This document shows, piece after piece, positions 32,728-41,105 of a DNA stretch of 41,183 nucleotides. The position numbers and the translations under genes were made by a program. The notes below the pieces were generated by a model, which did not search any database, was not told where the DNA came from, and saw nothing but the letters and a program-made list of their open reading frames with translations. Numbering within the stretch: the stretch's first letter is position 1; every line of letters starts with the position of its first letter. Where the stretch lies: positions 1 to 41,183 of the forward strand of contig VGYW01000013.1 of NCBI GenBank assembly GCA_016872875.1. Reading direction: 5' to 3'. Origin of the DNA: Planctomycetota bacterium. Lineage in GTDB: Bacteria; Planctomycetota; PUPC01; DSUN01.

Positions 32728-33864
32728 TCACGGCAGGAACTTCTTAGGGTTTCGGAGCTTTTCGGGCAGGTAGCGCTCGACGACGAAGTTGAGGCTGTGG
32801 GCGGCGAATGCCTGCTGCTCCACGCGCACGCCCATGTGGACCATCTGGTTGATCGCCTTCTGCCACTCCTTGTGGTGGTGGAAGAAGGGGTCGTTCTTCA
32901 AGGCGTCCTTTGCACGCTTGATGTCGATCTCTTTCAGCGGCTGGGTGGGCAGATTGTAGTCCACGATGTCCTGCGGCGTGACGCCGAGGTAGTGGACGCA
33001 GGGGACGCAGAAGAACTCGTTGAGGTGGACGGCGTTGCCGGAGCCGACCTTTAGTGTGCGGTAGATGTTGGCGTAGCCGTAGGGGTCGCCGTCGGTGAAG
33101 GCGTAGACGGGCAGGCGGTAGGCGTCGGCCAGGCGGCGGATGAAGCGGCGGCAGGCGCGCGTGGGCACGCCGCCCATCGAGATGAGAACGCAGTCCGCCG
33201 TGTCCCAGAAGGCGTGCTTGACCAGCCGCTGGAACATGGCGGTGGTCTCGATGACGAGGATGAACTTGGCCGAGGTGCGGAAGGTGAGCTGCTCGACCTG
33301 GGGCGGCACGCTGTAGGCGCCCGTGCCGAAGCGGGTGCAATCTATCTCGACGTCCTCGCCCGTCGCGGGGTCCTGGTCAATCACGACGAGGCGGCCTGCG
33401 ACGGAGCCGCCGTGCTCGTCGGGGATGAAGCCGATTTGCTCGCGGTTGAAGCCCAGCATCGCCTCCAGGTCGTCCATCACGGTGTCGGATTCGGGCTGCT
33501 CGTGGAAGGCGGCCTCGGCCCACGATTTCGAGCGGTAGTAGGCTTCTCGTTTGTTGATGATGTCGTCGTCCTCGGTCACGGCCTTCGACAGTGCGAGCAT
33601 GCGGATGGACTGTGCGAAGGTCTTCACCGTGGCATAGGCGAAGTCGCGTCGGGAGGTCCGCCCCCGCATCTTGAACGCGCCCGTGTGCGTGTCGTACCGC
33701 ACATTCGACAGCGCGCGGATGGGGAAGCTCATGTGCGGCTTCCTCTCGCGGCGGATGTCGCTGTGGATCTCCCGCGCGACCTCGAGCATCCGCGCGAGGG
33801 CCTTCCCATTATCGTGCCGGGGAGCAGCCTTGGTTGGGAGCTTGAGATTGGCTTTCTTGGCCAT
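32728..33864 (-). CDS. top6A: DNA topoisomerase VI subunit A
   Basis: The DNA-cleaving subunit of type IIB topoisomerase, the ancestor-like relative of Spo11. Over 378 residues, normal for the family, it shows the 5Y-CAP region with the catalytic tyrosine in NKREAYYRSKSW (Tyr109/110) and a TOPRIM domain with the metal-binding Glu206 (LVIETTAMF) and TDGDPYGYANI (Asp258, Asp260). It forms an A2B2 enzyme with subunit B encoded upstream at 34931-36589. In most genomes with this enzyme the two genes are adjacent; here a DUF3800 gene and a small-RNA unit lie between them. Topoisomerase VI is rare in bacteria. Confidence 0.94.
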   Translation of the reverse strand: MAKKANLKLPTKAAPRHDNGKALARMLEVAREIHSDIRRERKPHMSFPIRALSNVRYDTHTGAFKMRGRTSRRDFAYATVKTFAQSIRMLALSKAVTEDDDIINKREAYYRSKSWAEAAFHEQPESDTVMDDLEAMLGFNREQIGFIPDEHGGSVAGRLVVIDQDPATGEDVEIDCTRFGTGAYSVPPQVEQLTFRTSAKFILVIETTAMFQRLVKHAFWDTADCVLISMGGVPTRACRRFIRRLADAYRLPVYAFTDGDPYGYANIYRTLKVGSGNAVHLNEFFCVPCVHYLGVTPQDIVDYNLPTQPLKEIDIKRAKDALKNDPFFHHHKEWQKAINQMVHMGVRVEQQAFAAHSLNFVVERYLPEKLRNPKKFLP

Positions 33865-33921
33865 TGCGGTGGATTCTCCGCGTTGTTCTGGGGCTCAAAC
33901 CTGCCAGGTTACGTTTTTCCC

Positions 33922-33950
33922 TTGACAAGAGATTCTACCAGTGGTAGAAT
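33922..33950 (+). promoter_or_regulatory. Strong promoter with overlapping 19-bp operator palindrome
   Basis: TTGACA at 33922-33927, a 17-bp spacer and TAGAAT at 33945-33950. The palindrome ATTCTACCA-G-TGGTAGAAT (33932-33950) covers the spacer and -10 box exactly, so a bound dimer would block RNA polymerase. No protein start follows; the only downstream unit is the short RNA at 33957-34028. Confidence 0.8.
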
Positions 33951-33956
33951 ACATGC

Positions 33957-34028
33957 AATCCAGGACACTGGAGGTGGATAGCCCGTAAGGGCTAGCGAAA
34001 AAAAGGCCCTGAAAAGGGTCTTTTTTTT
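33957..34028 (+). ncRNA. Candidate structured small RNA next to the DUF3800 gene
   Basis: A transcript from the promoter at 33922 would be about 72 nt. It holds a short hairpin CCAG-GACA-CTGG (33960-33971), a perfect hairpin TAGCCC-GTAA-GGGCTA (33979-33994) with a GNRA-like GUAA loop, and an intrinsic terminator (A7, GGCCC, TGAAAA, GGGTC, T8; 33998-34028). No reading frame longer than four codons fits. Conserved RNA motifs found beside DUF3800 genes have been described (DUF3800 RNA motifs); whether this is one cannot be decided here. Confidence 0.65.
33998..34028. terminator. Bidirectional intrinsic terminator
   Basis: An A7 run, a 5-bp stem (one G-U pair), a 6-nt loop and a T8 run on the plus strand; the complement likewise gives a stem followed by T7 for the minus strand. 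It ends both the small RNA and the DUF3800 gene, whose stop codon (34027-34029) overlaps it. Confidence 0.85.
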
Positions 34029-34827
34029 ATTTGGGTAAAAACACCTTCCCATAGCCTTTAACGCTTCCCGTGTAGGGGTCTCGGCAGAACTTCGCCTCGA
34101 CAGCAGTGGCAAGCCGCCGGCCGAAGGAGCTGACCTCGGTCTGGCACAAGCCACGGTCCACCAGGATCGCCTGGCGAAGGGGATTGGCCAGGATGTCCGC
34201 CAGCTGGAGTCCTGAGATGTTCGGCGGCTTCCTTTTCAGCTTCAGTTCCTTGGTGGTGAGAACCCGCTGGTAGAACTCGGCTTTGTGCTGCAAGTCGCCG
34301 CGGGCGTAGGTGTCCCGGTAGACATCCTTGACGAACTCGTCTTCCTTTCGGCCCCGGCTTTCGACCATGACATCGCCGCGTCGGTTCACGTGGTTCAGGA
34401 AGCGACAGTACCTCTGAAGGAGAACGCCGAATCCCTCAGTGTAGGGATCAAGAGGAATGGGGTAGAGGCTGCGAAGCAGATGTTTGTCAATGATCACCAT
34501 GATTATGTGGAATGGTGCCTCTGCAACCAGTTGAAGCAGATCCTCGCTGAAGGCTCTGTCCGCATCGGGTTCTCTCAGGCTCTCGAAAGGCCCCCTTCGC
34601 TTGATGATCTCAATGCGGTGAAGGAGGATTGGCTCGTCCGGGCTATGGGGGAAGTGCCGGCGTTTCATGCGTTCCCACTCATCGTGGAACGCCACGTAGT
34701 GGTCAGCCTGGAAGAAGCACCCGCACAACGCGAGGAACCGATGTGCCGGCTGTGCCATCGCCTGCTCGTCCCGGAACACGTGGTCCCCCGATTCGTCAAG
34801 GTACAGCCGGTATCTCGGGCGCGTCAT
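34027..34827 (-). CDS. DUF3800 domain protein
   Basis: A 266-residue protein with the DUF3800 opening YRLYLDESGDH (Asp11, Glu12, Asp15), FLALCGCFF, the long acidic middle (HIIMVIIDKHLL, MVESRGRKED) and the late LQLADILANPLRQA. The fold is thought to be RNase H-like with acidic residues in a possible metal site; the biological role is unknown. DUF3800 genes often lie in defence or mobile regions and near conserved RNA motifs. The start at 34827 is chosen from the motif; its ribosome binding site is weak. The gene has lower GC than the topoisomerase genes on both sides and ends in the terminator shared with the small RNA. Confidence 0.85.
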   Translation of the reverse strand: MTRPRYRLYLDESGDHVFRDEQAMAQPAHRFLALCGCFFQADHYVAFHDEWERMKRRHFPHSPDEPILLHRIEIIKRRGPFESLREPDADRAFSEDLLQLVAEAPFHIIMVIIDKHLLRSLYPIPLDPYTEGFGVLLQRYCRFLNHVNRRGDVMVESRGRKEDEFVKDVYRDTYARGDLQHKAEFYQRVLTTKELKLKRKPPNISGLQLADILANPLRQAILVDRGLCQTEVSSFGRRLATAVEAKFCRDPYTGSVKGYGKVFLPK

Positions 34828-34930
34828 CCCGATGGGGTGTGGCTGCGGCTCAGACTTGATCCGGGGACTCAGCGGCTGGCCCACGAATGCGCCTCCACCA
34901 TCCCTCTTGAGAGAAGAGATAAGGCCATTG

Positions 34931-36589
34931 CTACTTCCTGCTCTTGTGGAGCATCTCGGTCAGCTTCTCGACGATGCCCTCTTCCTCGCGCTGGGAGAGG
35001 GCCAGGATTTCGCGGAGGCCGATGCCGATGTGGGGGATGTATTTCTCGATGTAGGAGCGCTTGCGCTCGGCCTCGGCCTCGCGGCGGCGGCGCTTGATGT
35101 GGAGCGACATCTTCCGCCCGCAGGCCTGGAGGGCGAGCTTGATCTCCTTGATGATCTCGGGGTAGTGGGCGATGGCCTCCTTGCTCTCGGAGGTGAAGGG
35201 CACCCACACGCTGGCCATGTGGACGACGATGATTGCCTGCCCCATCGGCAGCGAGCCGCTGGGCTGCGAGAGGCCGTAGGGCCGCCACGAGATGGAGCTG
35301 ATCGCTCGCGTGATGGCGCACGCCGACTGCTGGTAGAGGAGCGGCACGCGGTTGGCGAAGCGGTAGACCCGCACCGGCCCCTCATCGGGCACCTTGCCGC
35401 CGTAGGCGACCGCGGCCTCGATGCAGAAGGGGTTGCCGCGATAGACCGCCGGCGGGCGGCTCACCGCCGCGTAGAAGTCGGCCTCTAGCTCCTTCTTCAC
35501 GCCCTTCAGTAGCAGGTCCTCGCCGATCGGCACCACGCAGTCGGAGGGCGGCGCCATGATCTTCGACGCCTGGATGGCCTTGTAGAGCGTTTCGGCGTCC
35601 TGGCGCGCGATGCGGCTCGGGCGGGAGCTTCCCTCTATCTTCGCGGCCTCAAGGATGCTGTCGGCCACGCGGCCGGAGACGCGCGAGAACTCGTGGGTGA
35701 GGAAGGCGCGGACGTTCCGCGACCGCGTGTCCTCCAGCATGGCCATGAGCATGCCCAGCTCGATGCCGTGTGGGTGGGGCTTGATGACCTTGGGCTCGGG
35801 CGGAAGCTCGGTGGTGGCGCGCGGGAACTCGCGCGGGTCGCCGTCGGGCGGGGTGTAGAGCATGCGCACGTGGGGGTTCGTGATCGCGGTTTGCTCGAGG
35901 TAGGCGTCCACGCTCTGGCGCCCGCGCTGGAAGCGGGCCTCGAGCTCGATCTCCACGCGGGTCCCGTGGTGCCCGTTCCACTCGCACTCCCCCTCGCTGA
36001 TGACGCGCGGCTCGTTCTTCTTGGTGTCAATCATCAGCTCGTAGCGCATGGCCGGCTTGCCGTGGCCGATCTTGGAGATGATGACGGCGGGCTGGCCGGT
36101 CGTGAGCTGGCCGTACATGGCGGCCGCCGAGATGCCGATGCCCTGCTGGCCCCGCGACATCTTGAGGCGATGAAACTTCGAGCCGTAGAGCAGCTTGCCG
36201 AACACCCGCGGCACCTGCTTGGCCACGATGCCAGGGCCGTTATCCTCCACGATGACCCGATAGCGCTCCTCCTTGCGCACCTCCTTGACGATGACCTTGA
36301 CCTCAGGGAGAATGCCGGCCTCCTCGCAGGCATCGAGCGAGTTGTCCACCGCCTCCTTGATCGCCGTGAGAAGGGCCTTGCGCGGGTTGTCGAAGCCCAG
36401 GAGGTGGCGGTTCTTAGTGAAGAACTCAGAGACGGAGATTTCGCGCTGCTGCTTGGCAAGCTCGATGGCGGTAACGCGCCGCCGCGCCGGCGCGGCCGGC
36501 GCTCCGGTCTCGTCCGGCGCCTTGCCCAGGCCCGTCGGCAGTGGCGGACTGGTGAACGTCAGTGTGCGTTGCTCGGTTTCCTGTGACAT
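34931..36589 (-). CDS. top6B: DNA topoisomerase VI subunit B
   Basis: The ATPase subunit that captures and passes DNA duplexes. The 552-residue protein has a GHKL ATP site: KEAVDNSLDACEEAG (Asn83), DNGPG at 116-120 and GQQGIGISAAAMYGQL from 147, then the helix-two-turn-helix and transducer regions (FLTHEFSRVSGRVADSIL, then AYRFANRVPLLYQQ and WVPFTSESKEAIA). The ATG at 36589 has AGGA 6 nt upstream; an upstream continuation lacks homology. Partner of top6A at 32728. ATP-dependent relaxation and decatenation are expected. Confidence 0.94.
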   Translation of the reverse strand: MSQETEQRTLTFTSPPLPTGLGKAPDETGAPAAPARRRVTAIELAKQQREISVSEFFTKNRHLLGFDNPRKALLTAIKEAVDNSLDACEEAGILPEVKVIVKEVRKEERYRVIVEDNGPGIVAKQVPRVFGKLLYGSKFHRLKMSRGQQGIGISAAAMYGQLTTGQPAVIISKIGHGKPAMRYELMIDTKKNEPRVISEGECEWNGHHGTRVEIELEARFQRGRQSVDAYLEQTAITNPHVRMLYTPPDGDPREFPRATTELPPEPKVIKPHPHGIELGMLMAMLEDTRSRNVRAFLTHEFSRVSGRVADSILEAAKIEGSSRPSRIARQDAETLYKAIQASKIMAPPSDCVVPIGEDLLLKGVKKELEADFYAAVSRPPAVYRGNPFCIEAAVAYGGKVPDEGPVRVYRFANRVPLLYQQSACAITRAISSISWRPYGLSQPSGSLPMGQAIIVVHMASVWVPFTSESKEAIAHYPEIIKEIKLALQACGRKMSLHIKRRRREAEAERKRSYIEKYIPHIGIGLREILALSQREEEGIVEKLTEMLHKSRK

Positions 36590-36723
36590 GATTTCCTCGC
36601 TCGGCCAGCCTGAGCGTGACTCTGACGGGGACACAGCACCACAATCCCTATGGTGCAGGGGCATTGTAGCGCTCATATGTTGTGATTTCAAGCACTTTCT
36701 GAGGGGAATAACGCGGCCCCCAA

Positions 36724-36815
36724 TCGTCGTCGTTGTCGTCGTCGTTGTCGTCGTCGAATGCCCGACACAGGTAAGGCCAAGAGAAGCGACGACGAGGACG
36801 ACGACGAGCACGAGA
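36724..36815. repeat. GAGGACGA inverted repeat, copy D
   Basis: Left arm of CGTCGTCGTTGTCGTCG units (36724-36757) and right arm of GACGACGAGGACGACGACGA units (36786-36815). This copy lies in the divergent gap between top6B and the zinc-ribbon gene, upstream of the latter's promoter. Confidence 0.75.
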
Positions 36816-36838
36816 GGAGGGGAATGCGGACGGCCTGT

Positions 36839-36867
36839 TTGACTTCCCGCTCCGGGCGATCTATAAT
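36839..36867 (+). promoter_or_regulatory. Promoter of the zinc-ribbon/HEAT-repeat gene
   Basis: TTGACT at 36839-36844, a 17-bp spacer and a perfect TATAAT at 36862-36867. Confidence 0.85.
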
Positions 36868-36906
36868 CCCCTTCGCCCAAACCGCGCGCCTGGAAGGAGC
36901 CCCGAC

Positions 36907-38817
36907 ATGGACAACCCGATCTGCGTGTCCTGCCACAAGGGCTTGTCCCTCGAAGACATCGAGCGGGGCCACTTCAAGCAGCTCGGGGGACGCCTCTACT
37001 GCGGCGAGTGCCTGGCCAAGATGCAGCGCGTGGGACCGGTCCCCTGCCCGAAGTGCGGCACGAAGGACACGCCGCTCTACACCGGCGCCGGCTACCAGTG
37101 CCGCAAGTGCGGCGCCGCCCTTCAGCCGGGCGCGCCCGCCGCCAAGGCCCCGCAAGCCCAGCCGCAGCGCCAACGCCTCCGCCCCCCCTCCAAGCCCTGC
37201 CCCTACTGCGGAGCCACCATCGTCGCCGAAGCCCTCAAGTGCCGCTACTGCGGCTCCTCCCTCACCCGCGAGGCACGCGACATGGAGGCATTCAGCCGCC
37301 AGAACTCCCAGCTCCGCTTCTGGGTCGGCGCGCTCCTCAGCGCCTCCGTCTTCCTCCTCGTCTTCCTCATCTACGTCCTCGCCACTCGCCGGCCCCACGC
37401 AGAGGTCCCCCCGGCGCCCGCCGCGCCCGCCAAGGCCGACCCCAACGCCGAGCTCGTCAAGGAGCTGCGAGATGCGCTCCGCGACCTCCGTGGCCAGGTG
37501 ACGGCGCTGGAGGCCGAGCAGAAGCGTCTCGCCGCAAGGCCGACGACCCCGCCCACCACCCTGCCACTGCCGAAGGCACTGGCTGATGTCCTCCAACCGC
37601 CCGCTCCCAGGAAGGAGGCCCCGCCCGTTCCAAAGGAAGCGCCGCCGACGCCACCCGTGGCCCCCAAGACGGTTGTCCCGGTCGCAAAGAGCGGCACGCC
37701 CGAAGTGCCGAAGGTCGAGCCCCCCAAGGCCAAGTCGGAAGAGCTCACCGCCGCCCAGGTCGCCGCCGCAGCCTACCCGGTCTTCGCCACCGAGCTCGAC
37801 AAGCTGAAGGCCGCGCGCCGCTTCGGGGAGGCCTTCACCGCCTGCCGCCGCTTCCTCGCCGCACACCTCGGCACGCCCGAAGCCGAGAAGGTCCAGGCCG
37901 CACAGAAGGCCATCCGCGACGACCTCGCCCGCGTCCGCGACGAGCACGGCCGCCGCTTCAAGGCCGCCCTTGACAAGAACGACATCGAGGCCGCACGCCG
38001 CGCCATCGCCGACCTCACCCAATACGACGCCCCCGAAACCCGCGAAGACCGCGAGCGCATGCTCGCCGACATCAAGGCCACCGAGCAGAAACCCGTCCTC
38101 GACGCCGCCCGCTACCTCACCCAGTGGGAGACCCCGCCAAACGTCGCACGCCTCCTCCAGCAACTGAAGAACGACAAGGACAAGGACGCCCAGTCCAACG
38201 CCGCCAAGGAGCTCGGCCGCATCGCCCACAGCGCCGCAATCAAGGGCCTCATCGAAGCCCTCGGCGCCGAGGACTGGTACGTCAAGACCTGCGCCATCCA
38301 GTCCCTCGCCCAGATAGGCGACCCGATCGCCCTGCCACACGTCGCCCCCCTCGCCAAGGCGTCGCACCCCTCCATCTACAACCGCGCCGCCCAGTCCTGC
38401 CGCGACCTCGCCGCCGCCCCGCGCGACAAGTATCCCGAAGCCTGGAAGCTCCTCGACCCCAAGGCCGTCGCACAAGACGTCGCCGACGCCCTCAAGGTCC
38501 AGGACAAAGAGGAATCCCGCGTCACCTACGCCTACCAGGCCGCCCTCATCGAGACCCTCGCCCTCCTGGGCGCGAAGGAGACCGCCCCCACCATCCGCTC
38601 CATCTTCGACAAAGCCAAGGACCCCGACCTCCGCAAGACCGCCTCCGACGCCATCAAGAAGCTCACGGGCGAGCCCCTCCTCCCCGAGGCTCCCCCGCCG
38701 CCACCTCCGCCCAAGGAAGCCCCCAAGCCCGAGGCCCCAAAAGCCGCTCCCCCCAAGCCCCCCGAGCCCAAAGCCGACCCCGCCCCCAAGACCCCTTCCC
38801 CGCCCGCGAAGGGCTGA
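36907..38817 (+). CDS. Zinc-ribbon, single-membrane-span protein with HEAT-like repeats
   Basis: 636 residues. The N-terminus has a LIM/zinc-ribbon series: CVSC (6-9), CGEC (32-35), CPKC (47-50), CRKC near 65 and CPYC/CRYC near 100-117. One hydrophobic helix (FWVGALLSASVFLLVFLIYVLA, about 138-158) anchors it in the membrane. A coiled coil (LVKELRDALRDLRGQVTALEAEQKRL), a proline-rich linker and a helical region with HEAT/PBS-like repeats (AAKELGRIAHSAAIKGLIEALG, CAIQSLAQIGDPIALPHV) follow, then a proline/lysine tail. It looks like a scaffold or sensor; no enzyme domain is visible. AAGGAG lies 7 nt before the start. Confidence 0.8.
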   Translation: MDNPICVSCHKGLSLEDIERGHFKQLGGRLYCGECLAKMQRVGPVPCPKCGTKDTPLYTGAGYQCRKCGAALQPGAPAAKAPQAQPQRQRLRPPSKPCPYCGATIVAEALKCRYCGSSLTREARDMEAFSRQNSQLRFWVGALLSASVFLLVFLIYVLATRRPHAEVPPAPAAPAKADPNAELVKELRDALRDLRGQVTALEAEQKRLAARPTTPPTTLPLPKALADVLQPPAPRKEAPPVPKEAPPTPPVAPKTVVPVAKSGTPEVPKVEPPKAKSEELTAAQVAAAAYPVFATELDKLKAARRFGEAFTACRRFLAAHLGTPEAEKVQAAQKAIRDDLARVRDEHGRRFKAALDKNDIEAARRAIADLTQYDAPETREDRERMLADIKATEQKPVLDAARYLTQWETPPNVARLLQQLKNDKDKDAQSNAAKELGRIAHSAAIKGLIEALGAEDWYVKTCAIQSLAQIGDPIALPHVAPLAKASHPSIYNRAAQSCRDLAAAPRDKYPEAWKLLDPKAVAQDVADALKVQDKEESRVTYAYQAALIETLALLGAKETAPTIRSIFDKAKDPDLRKTASDAIKKLTGEPLLPEAPPPPPPPKEAPKPEAPKAAPPKPPEPKADPAPKTPSPPAKG

Positions 38818-38846
38818 ACCACATCGGTTGCTCCTGCGCCTATGTC

Positions 38847-38875
38847 TTGTTTTCTCCGCCAGCGCTGGGTATAAT
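38847..38875 (+). promoter_or_regulatory. Promoter of the ATPase/TOPRIM-like pair
   Basis: TTGTTT at 38847-38852, a 17-bp spacer and a perfect TATAAT at 38870-38875, giving a leader of about 35 nt. Confidence 0.75.
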
Positions 38876-38916
38876 TCACTTGACTGTGTCGGGGTCTGCG
38901 AACCGGAGCACAAGAC

Positions 38917-40401
38917 ATGCTGACCCGACTAAGAGTCTCTGGATTCAAGAACCTCGTTGACGTTGACGTGCGCTTCGGCCCGTTCACCTGTGTCGCCGGC
39001 GCGAACGGCACGGGCAAGTCCAACCTCTTCGACGCGATCCATTTCCTCAGCCTACTGGCAGACAAGACCCTCCTCGAAGCGGCGCTGAGCATCCGCGATG
39101 CTTCAGACCTGCGCAACCTCTTCCACCGGGTTGGCGACCACTGCGTCGATCAGATGTCGTTCGAAGCCGAGATGATTACCCCCCCCGAAGGCGAGGACGA
39201 TCTGGGGCAGCGCGCCAAGGCCAGCGCCACCTTCTTGCGCTACAGCCTTGTGCTCGGCTCCCGCCAAGGCAATGCTCATGCCGCGCCTCGCGGGCTGGAG
39301 ATCATCAGAGAGGAACTAGCTCACGTCAAGCTCGCAGATGCCCATAAGCACCTTCTGTTCCCGCACAGGGCCACCACGTGGCGTCGCTCAGCGGTGATGG
39401 GGCGAAGGAGCGCTCCGTACTTCATCTCCACTGATGGCGAAGGCTCTGCAAGAGTCATCACAGTGCACAGGGACGCTGGGAGCCCAGGCCGCCCGGCCCG
39501 ACGCTCCGCGGCCAACCTTCCTAGAACCACGCTCTCCGTAGTCAACGCCGCGGAGAATGCCACCGCGGCCCTCGCGCGCAACGAGATGCGCTCCTGGCGC
39601 GTATTCCATCTTGAGCCGCCATCGTTGCGGAGGCCCGATAGTTTCATGGCAGTCCCGAGGTTAGGCCCGGACGGCTCCAACCTCGCCGCAACTCTCTATA
39701 GCCTAGCCGCGATTGAGGAGCCGGGAGAACCCGGCGAGCCAAGGCGGGAGGCATCGAGGGTCTATGCCCGGGTAGCGAGTCGCCTGTCAGAGCTCGTTGA
39801 TGATGTCCGGGTGGTCTTTGTGGACCGCGACGAGAAACGGGAGCTTCTCACACTGATGGCCACTGGGAAGGATGGCACGACGTTTCCGGCAGCGGCTCTT
39901 TCCGACGGGACATTGCGCTTCCTTGGCATTGCGGTGCTGGGCATGGCCCCTGGCGCGACCGGCCTCATCTGCCTGGAAGAGCCCGAGAATGGCATCCATC
40001 CCGCGCGCATCCCCGCGATGATTCGCCTCTTGCAGGACATTGTTACCGATCCTGACGAGGAGGCGGGCCCTGACAACCCGCTTCGCCAGGTGATCATCAA
40101 CACGCACAGTCCCGCGGTGGTCGGGCAGGTGGACCGCGACGGCCTCGTCGTGGCCCAGCTCGTCGAGACTGTGCGCGATGGGAAGCGCTTCAAGCGGGCA
40201 GACTTCGGCGCCATGCCTGGCACCTGGCGCTGCCAGAACGGCGCGGAAGCAGTCTCCCTCGGCCGCCTCTTGGCCTATCTCAACCCCGTCCTGCCGCCAG
40301 ACGCGGACGAGGGAGACGTTCTGGCGCGGAAGAGGGCACGTGTGATAGACAGCCCGGAGTTGCAGCGCTACCTCCCCTTTACCCAGAGCTGCCCCTCGTG
40401 A
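38917..40401 (+). CDS. AAA family ATPase (AAA_21/OLD-like)
   Basis: A 494-residue ABC/SMC-like ATPase. Walker A GANGTGKSN is at 28-36, an ABC-type signature LSDGTLRFL near 328, Walker B LICLEEPENGIHP near 350 and the H-loop INTHSP near 395, all typical of AAA_21 proteins of the RloA/OLD group. It starts MLTRLRVSGFKNLVDVDVRFG, as such proteins do. The next gene overlaps its stop by four bases (GTGA), so the products are made together. Comparable ATPases in PARIS, AbiL and Old systems act with a nuclease-like partner in phage defence. The GC content is lower than in the housekeeping genes here. Confidence 0.88.
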   Translation: MLTRLRVSGFKNLVDVDVRFGPFTCVAGANGTGKSNLFDAIHFLSLLADKTLLEAALSIRDASDLRNLFHRVGDHCVDQMSFEAEMITPPEGEDDLGQRAKASATFLRYSLVLGSRQGNAHAAPRGLEIIREELAHVKLADAHKHLLFPHRATTWRRSAVMGRRSAPYFISTDGEGSARVITVHRDAGSPGRPARRSAANLPRTTLSVVNAAENATAALARNEMRSWRVFHLEPPSLRRPDSFMAVPRLGPDGSNLAATLYSLAAIEEPGEPGEPRREASRVYARVASRLSELVDDVRVVFVDRDEKRELLTLMATGKDGTTFPAAALSDGTLRFLGIAVLGMAPGATGLICLEEPENGIHPARIPAMIRLLQDIVTDPDEEAGPDNPLRQVIINTHSPAVVGQVDRDGLVVAQLVETVRDGKRFKRADFGAMPGTWRCQNGAEAVSLGRLLAYLNPVLPPDADEGDVLARKRARVIDSPELQRYLPFTQSCPS

Positions 40402-41030
40402 AGCAACTGCGCTACACCTTGCTCTCCGATGGAAGCTCGGACCGTGGCCTGCTCCCCATTCTCACCTGGCTCCTCGGGCAGCATCTACCCGCGCCTGCCA
40501 TCAGGGCAGAATGGGCCGACCTTCGGATGGTCCCCTCACCTCCTCGTGCGCTGGCTGACAGGATCAGCATGGCCGTTAAGCTCCATCCATGCGATCTGTT
40601 GTTCGTCCACAGGGACGCGGAGCGGGCCTCGCGCAGCGATCGGGTGAGCGAGATCAGGGATGCCCATGGCCAGAGCGAAGCCCCTCAGTTCCCAGCCGTG
40701 TGCGTCGTGCCGGTCCGAATGACGGAGGCATGGCTTCTCTTCAACGAGACGGCGATCCGAGAGGCGGCCGAGAATCCGGGCGGACACGTCAGGTTGGCGC
40801 TCCCGGATCTTCGTGACATCGAGGGCCTACCCGACCCCAAGGCGCTCCTGCACCGTCTGCTAGCCACGGCAACCGAACTCAATTGGCGAAGGCGCAAGAG
40901 GTTCAGGGCGGACATTGCCGCTCAACACGTCACAGACCACATCTCGGATTTTAGCCCTTTGCGCCGCCTCGCCGCTTTCTCGGCGCTAGAGCAAGAGCTC
41001 CGGCAGATCATTCGAGAGAAAGGCTGGTAG
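40398..41030 (+). CDS. TOPRIM/DUF4276-like partner protein
   Basis: A 210-residue protein starting LRYTLLSDGSSDRGLLPILTWLL, an opening like DUF4276/TOPRIM-type proteins in which an acidic residue begins a metal site (usually Glu; here Asp11 or Asp15). LLFVHRDAE around 66-74 would be the DxD-type strand and PVRMTEAWLL near 110 another conserved piece of these partners. Its GTG start overlaps the upstream ATPase stop. Such pairs resemble two-gene defence systems; the catalytic residues are not confirmed. Confidence 0.65.
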   Translation: MKQLRYTLLSDGSSDRGLLPILTWLLGQHLPAPAIRAEWADLRMVPSPPRALADRISMAVKLHPCDLLFVHRDAERASRSDRVSEIRDAHGQSEAPQFPAVCVVPVRMTEAWLLFNETAIREAAENPGGHVRLALPDLRDIEGLPDPKALLHRLLATATELNWRRRKRFRADIAAQHVTDHISDFSPLRRLAAFSALEQELRQIIREKGW

Positions 41031-41105
41031 CCAGCCGCCAAGGCCCCAATCATGTCTTGACAGCGTCCCAAGTCCTTGAGATCGTGGGTGTGCCTGCGGC
41101 CGGTG

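Noticed and set aside
33932..33960. Minus-strand promoter for top6A from the same palindrome
   Set aside because: The palindrome supplies TAGAAT on the minus strand too, but the hexamer 17 bp upstream (GATTGC) is a poor -35. Only the plus-strand promoter is convincing.
33971..33988. Tiny peptide in the small RNA (GGAGGTG, then GATAGCCCGTAA)
   Set aside because: A purine-rich stretch precedes only a four-codon frame, and the Shine-Dalgarno overlaps the possible start. Not supportable as a gene.
36724..36815. Coding repeat (poly-aspartate/valine) between top6B and the zinc-ribbon gene
   Set aside because: Open frames here arise from the GAC/GTC triplet bias of the inverted repeat; no start site or continuation supports a protein.
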